A stretch of 64,000 bases of DNA from JAWWOL01 sp963797535 (GTDB lineage: Bacteria; Actinomycetota; Actinomycetes; JAWWOL01). Of the stretch, positions 25,483 through 34,695 are shown in pieces. Every line of letters begins with the position of its first letter. The stretch's first letter is position 1. Below the pieces are notes generated by a model. It searched no databases. It saw only the letters and a program-made list of their open reading frames with translations, and had not been told where the DNA came from. The DNA lies in the NCBI GenBank assembly GCA_963797535.1, contig CAWCPQ010000001.1, positions 1,860,001-1,924,000 on the forward strand. The letters are read 5' to 3'. A program made the position numbers and the translations under genes.

Positions 25483-26487
25483 GTGTCCATGCCCCTTCGC
25501 CAGTCCGTCCGTCTCGGCACCTACCTGATCAAGAAGAAGGTGCAGCGAGCCGACAAGTTTCCGCTGCTCGTCGAGCTCGAGCCGCTGTTCGCGTGCAACC
25601 TCAAGTGCGCCGGCTGCGGAAAGATCGCGCAGCCGGCTTCCCTGCTCAAGCAGCGAATGCCGGTGCACCAAGCGATCGCGGCGATCGAGGAGAGCGGCGC
25701 GCCCATGGTGTCGATCGCCGGCGGGGAGCCGCTGATGCATCCACAGATCGACGAGATCGTGCGACAGCTGCTCGACCGCAACAAGATCGTCTTCCTGTGC
25801 ACCAACGCCGTGCTGCTGCCCAAGCATCTGCACAAGTTCAAGCCCCACCGAAACTTCGCCTGGATGGTGCACATCGACGGCTTGCGCGAGCGGCACGACG
25901 AGTCGGTGGCCAAGGAGGGCGTCTTCGATCAGGCCGTCGCTGCCATCAAGCTGGCTCAGGATGCGGGGTTCCGGGTCAACACCAACACCACGTTCTTTGA
26001 CACCGACGGCCCGCAGGACGTCATCGAGGTTCTCGACTACCTCAACGACGAGCTGCACATCGACAACATGCAGATCTCACCAGGGTTTGCCTACGAGAAG
26101 GCGCCGGACCAGGAGCACTGGCTCGGAGTCGAGCAGACCAGGGAGCTGTTCCGCAAGGCCTTTGCCGACGGCCGCCGACGCCGGTGGCGACTCAACCACT
26201 CGCCGGTCTTCCTCGACTTCCTCGAGGGAAAGCGCGAGCTGGAGTGCACGGCCTGGGGCATCCCGTCCTACTCCCTGCTCGGCTGGCAGCGCCCGTGCTA
26301 CCTGCTCGACGACGGCTACGCGAAGACCTACAAGGAGCTGGTCGAGGACACCGACTGGTCCTCGTACGGCCGCGGGCGCAACGACAAGTGTGCCAACTGC
26401 ATGGCTCACTGCGGCTACGAGCCGACAGCTGTCCTGGCCACCATGGGTTCGCTCCGGGAGTCGGTCCGGGCCGCTGCGGGGCGGTGA
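25483..26487 (+). CDS. hpnH: HpnH, radical SAM adenosylhopane synthase
   Basis: A 334-residue radical SAM enzyme that adds the 5'-deoxyadenosyl group to the hopene side chain. Radical SAM cluster CNLKCAGC (C38, C42, C45), then SIAGGEPLMHPQI; C-terminal cysteines in WQRPCYLL and NDKCANCMAHCGYEPTA match HpnH. GTG 25483 or ATG 25489 (GTG-TCC-ATG) could start it. It follows the HpnG-IspH gene by 3 bases and ends the hopanoid operon. Confidence 0.95.
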   Translation: MSMPLRQSVRLGTYLIKKKVQRADKFPLLVELEPLFACNLKCAGCGKIAQPASLLKQRMPVHQAIAAIEESGAPMVSIAGGEPLMHPQIDEIVRQLLDRNKIVFLCTNAVLLPKHLHKFKPHRNFAWMVHIDGLRERHDESVAKEGVFDQAVAAIKLAQDAGFRVNTNTTFFDTDGPQDVIEVLDYLNDELHIDNMQISPGFAYEKAPDQEHWLGVEQTRELFRKAFADGRRRRWRLNHSPVFLDFLEGKRELECTAWGIPSYSLLGWQRPCYLLDDGYAKTYKELVEDTDWSSYGRGRNDKCANCMAHCGYEPTAVLATMGSLRESVRAAAGR

Positions 26488-26492
26488 GTCGG

Positions 26493-27284
26493 TCAGCCGA
26501 AGCGGCGTTCGAGCGCGCGGTAGAGCGCGGGGGCCGCCGAGCGCAGCCGGATCGGCACGGCCAGCCACGCGGGAACAACCCGGCGGCGGCGCCCGTCAAC
26601 CAGCAGCTGCACCGCGGCTCTGGCGACTCTGGCCGGCGGCATCGGGCGAGGGAAGGCTCGGTCGTACGGCAAGCCTCGGCGCTGGAAGAATTCGGTGTTG
26701 ACCACTCCCGGCACCAGAGTCGAAACCGTGACGCCCGTACCTCTGACCTCCTCGCGCAGAACGTCGGCGAACATCTCGGTCGCCGCCTTGGTGGCGGAGT
26801 AGACGGCTTCGCCTGGAACCCCGAGTGCACCGGCGATCGAGGTCACGAACAGCAGCCGGCCGGAGCCACGCTCGAGCATCGGCCCGAGACTTGCCCTGGC
26901 AAGCTGCAGCGGTGCGATGACGTTGAGCTCGACCAGTTCCGCGACCGACTCCGCTGTCATCGAGGGGACGTCGCCCGCGAACCCGATCCCGGCGTTGGCG
27001 ACCACGATGTCGACCCGTCCGTACGCCTCCGTTGCCTGCGCCAGCACCCGTTCAGCGCTGCCCGGCTCGCGCAGGTCACACTCCACGGCTGTGCCTCGGG
27101 TACGGGCCACGACCTCGGCGAGCTGCACCGGGTTGCGGCCGACCGCCACGACGAGGACCCCGTGGTCGGCGAGGGCCCCGGACAGCGCACGCCCGATGCC
27201 GCCGGTGGCACCCGTGACGACCGCAACCTCGCCGGCCAGGTCGGCCGTCGAGGGTGGCGAACTACGGCGGCCACGGGTCAACAT
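26493..27284 (-). CDS. Short-chain dehydrogenase/reductase
   Basis: A 263-residue classical SDR: cofactor motif VVTGATGGIGRAL, NAG in IVVANAGIGFAG, catalytic Ser in FVTSIAGALG and YSATKAATEMF (YxxxK). It continues past the fold with a basic tail (VDGRRRRVVPAW) that may contact membrane. It converges on hpnH with a 5-base gap. Substrate unknown; a lipid or terpenoid alcohol would fit the neighbourhood but is only a guess. Confidence 0.9.
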   Translation of the reverse strand: MLTRGRRSSPPSTADLAGEVAVVTGATGGIGRALSGALADHGVLVVAVGRNPVQLAEVVARTRGTAVECDLREPGSAERVLAQATEAYGRVDIVVANAGIGFAGDVPSMTAESVAELVELNVIAPLQLARASLGPMLERGSGRLLFVTSIAGALGVPGEAVYSATKAATEMFADVLREEVRGTGVTVSTLVPGVVNTEFFQRRGLPYDRAFPRPMPPARVARAAVQLLVDGRRRRVVPAWLAVPIRLRSAAPALYRALERRFG

Positions 27285-27355
27285 GGATTAGTTCTACCCC
27301 GATTTGCCGTCATGTTCCGCGGGCAGTCGTGGAGGAGAGAGAAGGGAGAGCGCCG

Positions 27356-28258
27356 ATGCTCGTGGTCGTCATCCCGCTTGCGCTGATGGCGGCCCTCCTG
27401 TATGCCTTCTCCGACTTCTTCGAGCAACGGGCCGCCAGCCTCGACGCGCGCGCGAGCCGTACCGGAGCGTTCGCCACGATGCGCCGGCTGATCCGCAACC
27501 GGCGGTGGTTCGCCGGCTGGGCGATCGGGACGGTAGCCCTGTTCATCCAGGCCGCAGCCCTGCACCTGGGCTCGGTCGCAGTGGTCCAGACCCTGCAGGT
27601 GACCACCCTGTTGTTCGCGATCCCGCTGTCGACGGTCTACGGCGGCGCGAAGGCCGGGCCCAGGGAGTACACCGGCGGGCTGCTCGTGTGCGCCGGGCTG
27701 GTGGCTGTCATCGCCGTACGGGGCAGCGCCGCCGGCGACTCCGACGACCGCCCGTCCGCCCTGCTGTTCCTGCTGGTGGCACTGACGGTGGCCGTCCTTG
27801 TCCTGATCGCTGGGCGCTCGCCGGGGCCGGTGCGCGTGACGGCGCTGGCGACGGCGGCTGGCGTCGCCTTCGGCAGCAGCGCCGCCCTGGTCAAGCTCAC
27901 CACCACCGACCTGGCCAACGGGGTCGGTGGCACGGCTCGGGACTGGCCGGGATATGCCCTCGCCCTGGCGACCGGCACCGGCCTCGTGATCCAGCAGCTG
28001 GCGTTCGCCGCCGGGCGGCTGGCAGCCGCGACGACCGCCATGATCGTGGCCAACCCGGTGGTGGGCTACTTGATCGCGGTGATCGGCTTCGGTGAGCACC
28101 TGCCGGCGGCACCCGGTCGGCTGCTGGGTATTGCCCTGGGGGGAACGTGTGCCGTCATCGGGGTCACCGTCCTGGCTCATTCACCGGTGCTGTTCGGCCC
28201 CGATGAGCCGCAGGAGCCGGTCCCGGACGCCCTGACCCTCGCCGACTGCGGGCGCTGA
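27356..28258 (+). CDS. DMT-superfamily (EamA-like) transporter
   Basis: A 300-residue membrane protein with about nine or ten hydrophobic segments arranged as two similar halves, as in the drug/metabolite transporter superfamily (IPLALMAALLYAFSDFFEQR near the start; TTAMIVANPVVGYLIAVIGF in the second half). ATG 27356 is preceded by GAAGGGAG. Substrate cannot be read from sequence. Glycosyltransferase gene starts one base after its stop. Confidence 0.8.
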   Translation: MLVVVIPLALMAALLYAFSDFFEQRAASLDARASRTGAFATMRRLIRNRRWFAGWAIGTVALFIQAAALHLGSVAVVQTLQVTTLLFAIPLSTVYGGAKAGPREYTGGLLVCAGLVAVIAVRGSAAGDSDDRPSALLFLLVALTVAVLVLIAGRSPGPVRVTALATAAGVAFGSSAALVKLTTTDLANGVGGTARDWPGYALALATGTGLVIQQLAFAAGRLAAATTAMIVANPVVGYLIAVIGFGEHLPAAPGRLLGIALGGTCAVIGVTVLAHSPVLFGPDEPQEPVPDALTLADCGR

Positions 28259-28259
28259 C

Positions 28260-29372
28260 ATGGCCGTCCCGCGCACGCTGGTCCTGACCGGACACTTCCC
28301 ACCGGCTCGGGGCGGTGTCCAGCGCTTCACTCGCGAGCTGGTGAGCCGGTTGCCAGCCGACCGAGTGGTTGTCGTGGCGCCCGCCGCCGAGGGGGCGAAG
28401 CGCTATGACGCCACGCTGCCGTTCCCGGTCATCCGCCGCGGCGGCTACCGACTGAGCCTGGACCTTCGCCGCATCGTGCGCGAGCACGGCAGCGACGTCG
28501 CGTGGATCCCGGCGGCTGCGCCGATCGGGCTGTTCGCGCCGAGCCTGCGCCGCGCAGGTGTCCGCAGGGTCGTCGCCTCGACGCACGGCCAGGAGCTGGG
28601 CTGGCTGCGAGCCGCTCCCACCAGGGGGGCGATGCGCGAGATGGCCGGCTGGCTCGACGCCGCGACCTACCTCACCTCGTACGCGCGTGCAGAGCTGGCG
28701 CAGGTCACCGGAACGCTGCCGCTGCGCCGATTGGTGGGCGGCGTCGATGTCGAGACCTTCGGCGCTGCCTGCGAGGCGGACCGCGAAGGACTGCGGCCGC
28801 GGGTCGTCGTCGTCGGTCGCCTCGTACGCCGCAAGGGCCAGGACAACCTGCTCCGAGCCTGGCCGCAGGTGCTGGCGGCGCACCCCGACGCGGTTCTGAC
28901 GATCGTGGGCACCGGCCCGTACGAGAAGCGACTGCGCAGCCTCGCAGCCCCGATGCCGGTCAATTCGGTGGAATTTGTCGGATGCCTGCCGGAGGATCAG
29001 CTGGTGCACGTGCTCAGCCGCTCCCACGTCCTCGTCGCTCCGAGCCGCGACGACCGGCACGGCCTGCAGACCGAAGGCCTGGGACTGACCACGCTCGAGG
29101 GCTCCGCCGCGGGGCTTCCCGTGGTCGTGGGCCGGTCCGGGGGCAGTGCGGACTCCGTCCTGGACGGGCGGACCGGGCTGCTCGTCGACGCGGTTCCCGA
29201 CCAGCTGGCGACCGCGGTCGTCGGCCTGCTCGACAACCGCGGCATCGCCCGCCGCATGGGCCGGCTCGGCCACCTGTGGGTGCGCGAGTCCTGGACCTGG
29301 GAGTCGTCGGCGGAGCAGCTGCGCGCGTTGCTCGAACCGGACGAGGTGAGCACCCCCGCTGCCTTGATCTGA
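28260..29372 (+). CDS. GT4-family glycosyltransferase (PimB-like)
   Basis: A 370-residue GT-B enzyme. N-terminal domain LVLTGHFPPARGGVQRFTRE; C-terminal donor-binding half RVVVVGRLVRRKGQDNLLRA, the diagnostic PSRDDRHGLQTEGLGLTTLE (EGLGL in place of EGFGI) and GLPVVVGRSGGS. Such enzymes often transfer mannose to phosphatidylinositol mannosides. It follows the DMT transporter with one base between, so glycolipid synthesis near the hopanoid cluster is a reasonable reading. Confidence 0.88.
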   Translation: MAVPRTLVLTGHFPPARGGVQRFTRELVSRLPADRVVVVAPAAEGAKRYDATLPFPVIRRGGYRLSLDLRRIVREHGSDVAWIPAAAPIGLFAPSLRRAGVRRVVASTHGQELGWLRAAPTRGAMREMAGWLDAATYLTSYARAELAQVTGTLPLRRLVGGVDVETFGAACEADREGLRPRVVVVGRLVRRKGQDNLLRAWPQVLAAHPDAVLTIVGTGPYEKRLRSLAAPMPVNSVEFVGCLPEDQLVHVLSRSHVLVAPSRDDRHGLQTEGLGLTTLEGSAAGLPVVVGRSGGSADSVLDGRTGLLVDAVPDQLATAVVGLLDNRGIARRMGRLGHLWVRESWTWESSAEQLRALLEPDEVSTPAALI

Positions 29373-29454
29373 AATTCCCTCGCCCCCGGAGGACTCCGCC
29401 GCCGAATCCGGGGCATACGGCGCTCGCGAGCGCTTGTACGAAAGGAGCTGCCCC

Positions 29455-29577
29455 GTGATCGCGTACGGAGTGAGCCGTTTGGCACCGCGTCTCGAAGCTG
29501 CCGGTGCGAAGAGCGCGGCGGTGATCGGTCGAAGTCTGGCCAGGCTGGTGAGCCTGCGCCTCGGCGCCGCCCGATGA
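29455..29577 (+). CDS. Small ORF (40 aa) translationally coupled to PucR regulator
   Basis: A GTG start at 29455 is preceded at 7 bases by a near-perfect Shine-Dalgarno AAAGGAG (29441-29447). The 40-residue product (MIAYGVSRLAPRLEAAGAKS at the start, ending LVSLRLGAAR) is an amphipathic, basic helix-former without a signal peptide. Its stop overlaps the PucR start (ATGA at 29574-29577). The strong ribosome site plus overlap argue for a real small protein or a leader that drives translation of the regulator. No family recognised. Confidence 0.6.
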   Translation: MIAYGVSRLAPRLEAAGAKSAAVIGRSLARLVSLRLGAAR

Positions 29578-30869
29578 CGGCGAACTGGGCGCAGGACCGG
29601 GATGGCGACCGGCTTTCCACCTTGCTGCCGCTGCTGGCCCGCACTCTCCCCGACGTCCTCGACGAGGCCACCGAGCTGCTCCGCGATGGCTGGCCGGAGT
29701 ACGCGGCGTTCCTGCTGGAGCATCGGGCAGAGGTGGAGGCCGCGGCCCCGGTGGCGCTGGACCACATCCTGCACGAGACCGAACGTACGCACGCCGGATA
29801 CCGCGGCGAGGGCGACCAGGACGTGCTGAGCGCGGTGTTCGAGGAGATCGGACGAGCCCAGTGGCGGCAAGGCAATCGGCTCGCCTACCTCCTTTCCGCC
29901 TACCAGACCGGTGCCAGGGCAGCCTGGCGGCAGATCTCGCGGCGGGCGGTCGAGGAGGGCGTCGGTGCCGCCGACCTGGCCGTCCTCGCCGACTCCGTGT
30001 TCGGCTTCGTCGACAAGCTGTCGACCGCCTCGGCTGACGGCTACGCCGCCGAGCACTCAGAGGCTGCTGCGGGGCGCGAGCGGGCCAGGGCCGACCTGGC
30101 CGACCTGTTGCTCACCGGCAGGGGTGACCACAGGGCCGTCGAGGAAGCCTCGTTCCGCGCGGGCTTCGTGCTGCCGCTGACGGCTGCTGTCGTGCTCGTC
30201 GACGGCGACAACGCGGCCGCCCTGGACGCGGTCACACGGGGCAGCGGCGAGGGCTGGCTGCCGATCAAACGTGCCGACGGGTACGGGGTGATCCTCAGCG
30301 ATCCGGCGGCCCCTGGTCGCCGGCGACGGCTGGCCGAGCTGCTGGCCGGGTCCGCTGCCGTCGTCGGGCCGACGGTGGCTCCGGCCAAGCTGCCGGGGTC
30401 GTTGCGGATGACCCGGATCGCCCTGCGCCTGCGGCACGACGGCGTGCTCACGGATGACCCGGTGTTCCTCGACGAGCACCTCGACGCGGTCATCGTGCAC
30501 CAGGACGACCGGCTGCTGGCGGCGCTGCAGGTGCAGGTGCTCAAGCCGCTCGCCGGTTTGCCGGTGCCCACCCGGCGCCGGCTCGAGGAGACCCTCGCAT
30601 CGTGGCTGCGGCACATGGGCGACCGTGGCGCGATGGCCGCCGAGCTGCATGTGCACCGACAGACCGTTCGCTACCGCTTGGCGCAGCTGCAGGAGCTGTT
30701 CGGCGACGCGATGACCGACCCGCTTCGGCGGGTGCAGCTGATGCTCGCGCTGAACTGGCGGCCGGCGCACCCGAGCGACGACGTCGGTCGCGCTGCCAAC
30801 CCGGCGCCCCGGCCGGACGCCCTCATCGACCTGGCTGCGCTGGAGCAGCGGCCCACGCCCGGACGGTGA
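29574..30869 (+). CDS. PucR/CdaR-type transcriptional regulator
   Basis: A 431-residue regulator with an N-terminal ~150-residue helical sensing domain, a central GGDEF-like CdaR region (~180-300) and the C-terminal PucR helix-turn-helix: RRRLEETLASWLRHMGDRGA and AELHVHRQTVRYRLAQLQEL. Coupled to the upstream small ORF. It precedes the operon of paralogous proteins, DyP peroxidase and P450 by ~75 bases and may control it. Confidence 0.88.
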   Translation: MTANWAQDRDGDRLSTLLPLLARTLPDVLDEATELLRDGWPEYAAFLLEHRAEVEAAAPVALDHILHETERTHAGYRGEGDQDVLSAVFEEIGRAQWRQGNRLAYLLSAYQTGARAAWRQISRRAVEEGVGAADLAVLADSVFGFVDKLSTASADGYAAEHSEAAAGRERARADLADLLLTGRGDHRAVEEASFRAGFVLPLTAAVVLVDGDNAAALDAVTRGSGEGWLPIKRADGYGVILSDPAAPGRRRRLAELLAGSAAVVGPTVAPAKLPGSLRMTRIALRLRHDGVLTDDPVFLDEHLDAVIVHQDDRLLAALQVQVLKPLAGLPVPTRRRLEETLASWLRHMGDRGAMAAELHVHRQTVRYRLAQLQELFGDAMTDPLRRVQLMLALNWRPAHPSDDVGRAANPAPRPDALIDLAALEQRPTPGR

Positions 30870-30944
30870 AGGGCCCGATCGGTATGGACCGGGCATCAGT
30901 CAGCCGATATCGTGCCGAAAGGTGCACATCGGTTGGGGGGACAC

Positions 30945-31547
30945 ATGAGCGCAGTGGCCGGATCCACGACTGCGACCGGTACCGGCAGCCGCAACACTGA
31001 CGGCTCTGCGATTGCGATCACCGTGTTCAGCACCATGCGGTGGTGGGGACGGGCGTGGCTCACCGTCGTGTTCCACCTCGCGCGCTGGTTTCCGGTGGTG
31101 CTGACCCAGCTGCGGCGACTGTCGTTCATCCATTTCGCCCGGTGGACGATCGTCCGCGAGATGCCGCACAACGGGGCTCCCCAGCCGGTCGAGGCGTTGA
31201 ACTACCCGCACCTGTTCTTCGAGAGCAACTTCAACGGCGGGTGGGAGGAGTACATCGACGCGTTCTCCTACATCCTCACCCGCGGGATGGGGGCCTTCTG
31301 GCGCAACTCCTACGGCTACCCGGGGGCGCTCCCGACCCCGCCGTTCAAGGCCTACATCCGTGCGAACGAGATCGAGGCCGAGCACTTCTACTCGGCCTAC
31401 CCGGAGGCGACAGCAACAATGATCACCAGCGCGCTCATGCTCGACGACGAAGTCACCGCACTGGTCAACGCAGCGCGGGGCATGACAGCAGAGGACTTCG
31501 GGACGGCTTGGACCGGCTTCCTCACCCGAGTCCAGAAGTCGTTGTGA
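30945..31547 (+). CDS. Conserved protein of unknown function (paralogue 1), with membrane-proximal hydrophobic segment
   Basis: A 200-residue protein from ATG 30945 (GGGGGGAC upstream). I do not recognise the family. It has the blocks SFIHFARWTIVREM, YPHLFFESNFNGGWEEYID and ANEIEAEHFYSAYPEATATM, each of which recurs in the next gene (SATHFARWVIVGDF, YLLFTSNLDGQVDDYLN, NMIDTGFFYSAYPEATV), so the two are paralogues. Here there is an extra hydrophobic stretch (~35-60, AWLTVVFHLARWFPVVL). First gene of a tight operon with DyP peroxidase and P450; an oxidative-pathway role is inference. Confidence 0.75.
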   Translation: MSAVAGSTTATGTGSRNTDGSAIAITVFSTMRWWGRAWLTVVFHLARWFPVVLTQLRRLSFIHFARWTIVREMPHNGAPQPVEALNYPHLFFESNFNGGWEEYIDAFSYILTRGMGAFWRNSYGYPGALPTPPFKAYIRANEIEAEHFYSAYPEATATMITSALMLDDEVTALVNAARGMTAEDFGTAWTGFLTRVQKSL

Positions 31548-32083
31548 ACTCCAACTCTGCCGGCCAGGCAACAGCTCTGATGATTCTCACGCCGATCCGT
31601 CCCGAGCGCGAGAAGGAGCTGAGCGACTACCTCCGCGGCCTGAGCGCGACGGGAAGTCCCCTGGTGTCGGTGAGTGCCACGCATTTTGCCCGCTGGGTCA
31701 TCGTCGGCGATTTCCAGCAGGGCAAGGGGCAGCTCAAGCCCGACACGCTGCAGTGCCGCTACCTGCTGTTCACCAGCAACCTGGACGGTCAGGTCGACGA
31801 CTACCTCAACGACGTCGTGCAGTTCATGGCCGAGCCGGCAGCTGCCATCTGGTCATGCTGCATCGGCTGCCCCAACCCCGCGTCCGGCGCGGCGCTGAAG
31901 GCCTACCTCACGCACAACATGATCGACACTGGTTTCTTCTACAGTGCCTACCCTGAAGCAACTGTGGCCGACGTAAAGCGCAGCCTGGACGTACGCAACC
32001 GGCTGGTCCAGCTCATCCTCGCGACGCAGGGCCGGCCCAACGAGGAGATCCGCAGCCGCTTCCTGGCCGAGTTTTCGCCATGA
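31544..32083 (+). CDS. Conserved protein of unknown function (paralogue 2)
   Basis: A 179-residue soluble protein starting at GTG 31544, overlapping paralogue 1 by 4 bases (GTGA). Its blocks parallel the upstream protein: ATHFARWVIVGDF, YLLFTSNLDGQVDDYLN, and GFFYSAYPEATVADV. It carries a CCIGCP cluster in the middle not matched in paralogue 1. The pattern of strands and helices hints at a ferredoxin-like alpha/beta fold, but that is a guess. Stop overlaps the DyP gene start (ATGA). Confidence 0.78.
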   Translation: MNSNSAGQATALMILTPIRPEREKELSDYLRGLSATGSPLVSVSATHFARWVIVGDFQQGKGQLKPDTLQCRYLLFTSNLDGQVDDYLNDVVQFMAEPAAAIWSCCIGCPNPASGAALKAYLTHNMIDTGFFYSAYPEATVADVKRSLDVRNRLVQLILATQGRPNEEIRSRFLAEFSP

Positions 32084-33444
32084 CGGCCGATCTCGCCGAC
32101 ATCCAGGGCGACATCCTGCAGGCGTACGGCAACGACTACTGCTGCACCACCTACCTGTTCCTCCAGGTGAACGACGCCGATGCGGCACGGACCTGGCTGC
32201 GCGGCATCGTCGACCAGGTGACCACTGCCGAACGGTGGGAAGGCGACAAGCCCCGTACCCACATCAACGTCGCCTTCACCAAGGACGGGTTGACCGCGAT
32301 CGGCGTGCCGGACGGCGTCCTGACCACGTTCTCCGACGAGTTCCTTGCCGGCATGGCCGCACGGGCAAGCGATCTGGGCGACGTTCGCCAACACGGCCCG
32401 GAGCACTGGGAAGCAGGGCTCGGCGTCGGCACTGCCCACCTGCTGCTCGTCGTCAACGCCATCACGCACGACGAGCTCACCGACCGGCTGGTCGAGCTGC
32501 ACCTGGCCGAGTCCGGCATGAGCGTGGTGCACGAGGAACACGCCGAGATGCTGCCGACCGTACGCGAGCATTTCGGCTACGCCGACGGTCTTGCCCAGCC
32601 GGCCGTGGCGGGGATCAACGAGCAGAAGGCCCGCGGTGGCGGCACTCCCGAGGCACATGACCAGTGGCGCGCACTGGCCCTCGGCGAGTTCATCCTGGGC
32701 TACGACGACGAGGCGAGCCTGCCCTACCCCACGCAGCCGCCGCCGTCGGCGCCCGCCGATCCGCTGGGCAAGCACGGGACCTACATGGTGTGGCGCAAGC
32801 TCAAGCAGGACGTCGCCGCATTCAGGTCCATGGTGCGCGACGCCGCCGATCCCGCTCACGGCCGCAGTGAAGCGGTGGTCGCCGCCAAGATTGTCGGACG
32901 CTGGCAGTCCGGTGCCGCGCTCGTGCTCTCACCCGACTCCCCCGACGGCGGCCGTACGCCGGATGGCTTGCCGGACAACGACTTTCGCTATCACGACGAC
33001 CCAGACGGACGACGCTGCCCGATCGGGTCGCACGTCAGACGGAGCAACCCGCGGGACGCCCTGGGCTACGAGGGCACCTTGACGTTCCGGCACCGAATGA
33101 TCCGCAGAGGGATGCCGTACGGGCCGCCGTTGCCGGCAGGCGTCACCGACGACGACGGGCAGGAACGCGGCCTGATCTTCGTCTGTTTCGTGGCCAGCAT
33201 CTCCCGCCAGTTCGAGGGCGTGCAGACCCAGTGGATGGAGGACGGCAACATCTTCGGCCTCGGTCACGACAAGGACTTCCTGCAACGAGGCAGTGGAGAG
33301 GGAAAGGGCAAGATGACCGTCCAGGGCGATCCGCCCTACCTGATCGGGCCGGACTCCGACTTCGTCACGATGCGCGGCGGCGAGTACCTGTTCGTCCCGA
33401 GCATCACCGCACTCGGCGTTCTGGCCGACGGCCTGGTCGGTTGA
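32080..33444 (+). CDS. DyP-type heme peroxidase
   Basis: A 454-residue dye-decolourising peroxidase. Distal motif GxxDG is GYADG with catalytic D169; the proximal heme ligand is probably H318 in GSHVRRSNPRDALG. Other family blocks: RGLIFVCFVASISRQFEGVQ and the late MRGGEYLFVPSITALG. No Tat signal or encapsulin tail was seen, so it is probably cytoplasmic. DyPs oxidise bulky aromatics with peroxide. Encoded between the paralogue pair and a P450, all with overlaps or one-base gaps. Confidence 0.93.
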   Translation: MTADLADIQGDILQAYGNDYCCTTYLFLQVNDADAARTWLRGIVDQVTTAERWEGDKPRTHINVAFTKDGLTAIGVPDGVLTTFSDEFLAGMAARASDLGDVRQHGPEHWEAGLGVGTAHLLLVVNAITHDELTDRLVELHLAESGMSVVHEEHAEMLPTVREHFGYADGLAQPAVAGINEQKARGGGTPEAHDQWRALALGEFILGYDDEASLPYPTQPPPSAPADPLGKHGTYMVWRKLKQDVAAFRSMVRDAADPAHGRSEAVVAAKIVGRWQSGAALVLSPDSPDGGRTPDGLPDNDFRYHDDPDGRRCPIGSHVRRSNPRDALGYEGTLTFRHRMIRRGMPYGPPLPAGVTDDDGQERGLIFVCFVASISRQFEGVQTQWMEDGNIFGLGHDKDFLQRGSGEGKGKMTVQGDPPYLIGPDSDFVTMRGGEYLFVPSITALGVLADGLVG

Positions 33445-33445
33445 C

Positions 33446-34648
33446 GTGGCCGTCCGACGCCCGCTGAGCGACGTCGTCGGATCGAACTCACGCTGGATCT
33501 TCGCCCTGCTCCGCCGTTTCCGGCCGGTGCTCCTCGTGGGCAGGTACGCCGTCGTCGCACGTGCGGCAGAGGTGCGCGCCGTACTGGACAACGCCGATGG
33601 GTACGGAGTTCCCTCGTACAACAGGAAGATGATGGCGATCACCGGTCCGTTCTTCCTCGGCCTGCCCGACAACGCGCTCTACGAGCACGACCACGCTGCG
33701 ATGAGGGCCGCGTTTCGTCCCGAGGACCTCGGCGCGATCGGCGAGCTCGCACGAGGGCTGGCCAGGTCACGCGTGGCGGCTGCCGGCCAGGAGATCGACG
33801 TCGTACGGGGCCTCGCCGAGCCGGTCACCGAGGACCTGATCGCGAGCTGTCTCGGCGTCCGGTCGCCGGAGCCGGGAACGCTGGCCCGCTGGTCGCGCAC
33901 GATCTTCCAGGACATCTTCCTCAACGCTTTCGACAACCCAGCAGTGCACCGGACGGCTATGGGTGACGCTGCAGACATGCGCACGTACATCGATGACGTG
34001 GTGGCAGCGCGCAAGGCCCTGCTGCAGTCCGGGCAGGAAGTCCCCGACGATGTGCTGACGCGGCTGCTTCGCGCCCAGCCCGATCCGGGCGGCCTGCACG
34101 ACATCGCCATCCGGCACAACCTGATCGGCGTCATCTCCGGCTGGCTGCCCACCGTGTCCAAGGCGTTCGCTGTCTCGCTCGAGGAGCTGCTGAGACGCCC
34201 GCCGACGCTGCTCGCCGCTCGCGTGGCGGCTCGGGACGGCGATCAGCAGCTCCTCGGCGGCTACCTGATCGAGGCCTTGCGGTTTCGGCCGCAGACCTGG
34301 GCCCTGCTGCGCGAGACGAACGCCGACCAGGTCCTCGGGCTCGAAGGCGGCGGCGAGGTCACGATCCGTCGTGGCAGCAAGGTGATCGTCGGCACCCAGT
34401 CCGCCATGTTCGACGAGCGGGCGGTGCCGGATCCGGCGACGTTCGTCCCCACCAGGGCCAGAGCCGACTACCTGCACTTCGGCCACGGCATGCACGCCTG
34501 CTTCGGCGAGCACGTCGTGCGCACCCAGCTGCCAGCCATGGCAACGGCACTGCTCGAGGGCACGGGCGCATCGCGAGTGCCCGGTCGCCAGGGCCGGCTG
34601 GCGTGGGAAGGTGCCTACCCTGCGCGGTTGACCGTGCGGGTGCGGTAA
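33446..34648 (+). CDS. Cytochrome P450
   Basis: A 400-residue P450. Heme loop FGHGMHACFGEHV with cysteine ligand C352; ExxR in IEALRFRPQTW. The I-helix region (NLIGVISGWLPTVSKAFA) lacks the usual acidic-Thr pair AGxxT, which is odd and may mean peroxide-driven or otherwise atypical chemistry. GTG start one base after the DyP stop. No ferredoxin or reductase gene is adjacent. Confidence 0.9.
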   Translation: MAVRRPLSDVVGSNSRWIFALLRRFRPVLLVGRYAVVARAAEVRAVLDNADGYGVPSYNRKMMAITGPFFLGLPDNALYEHDHAAMRAAFRPEDLGAIGELARGLARSRVAAAGQEIDVVRGLAEPVTEDLIASCLGVRSPEPGTLARWSRTIFQDIFLNAFDNPAVHRTAMGDAADMRTYIDDVVAARKALLQSGQEVPDDVLTRLLRAQPDPGGLHDIAIRHNLIGVISGWLPTVSKAFAVSLEELLRRPPTLLAARVAARDGDQQLLGGYLIEALRFRPQTWALLRETNADQVLGLEGGGEVTIRRGSKVIVGTQSAMFDERAVPDPATFVPTRARADYLHFGHGMHACFGEHVVRTQLPAMATALLEGTGASRVPGRQGRLAWEGAYPARLTVRVR

Positions 34649-34695
34649 CTTCAGCAGTCGGCCACAGGGGCGACCTGCTTGAGGAGGGACCGCTC

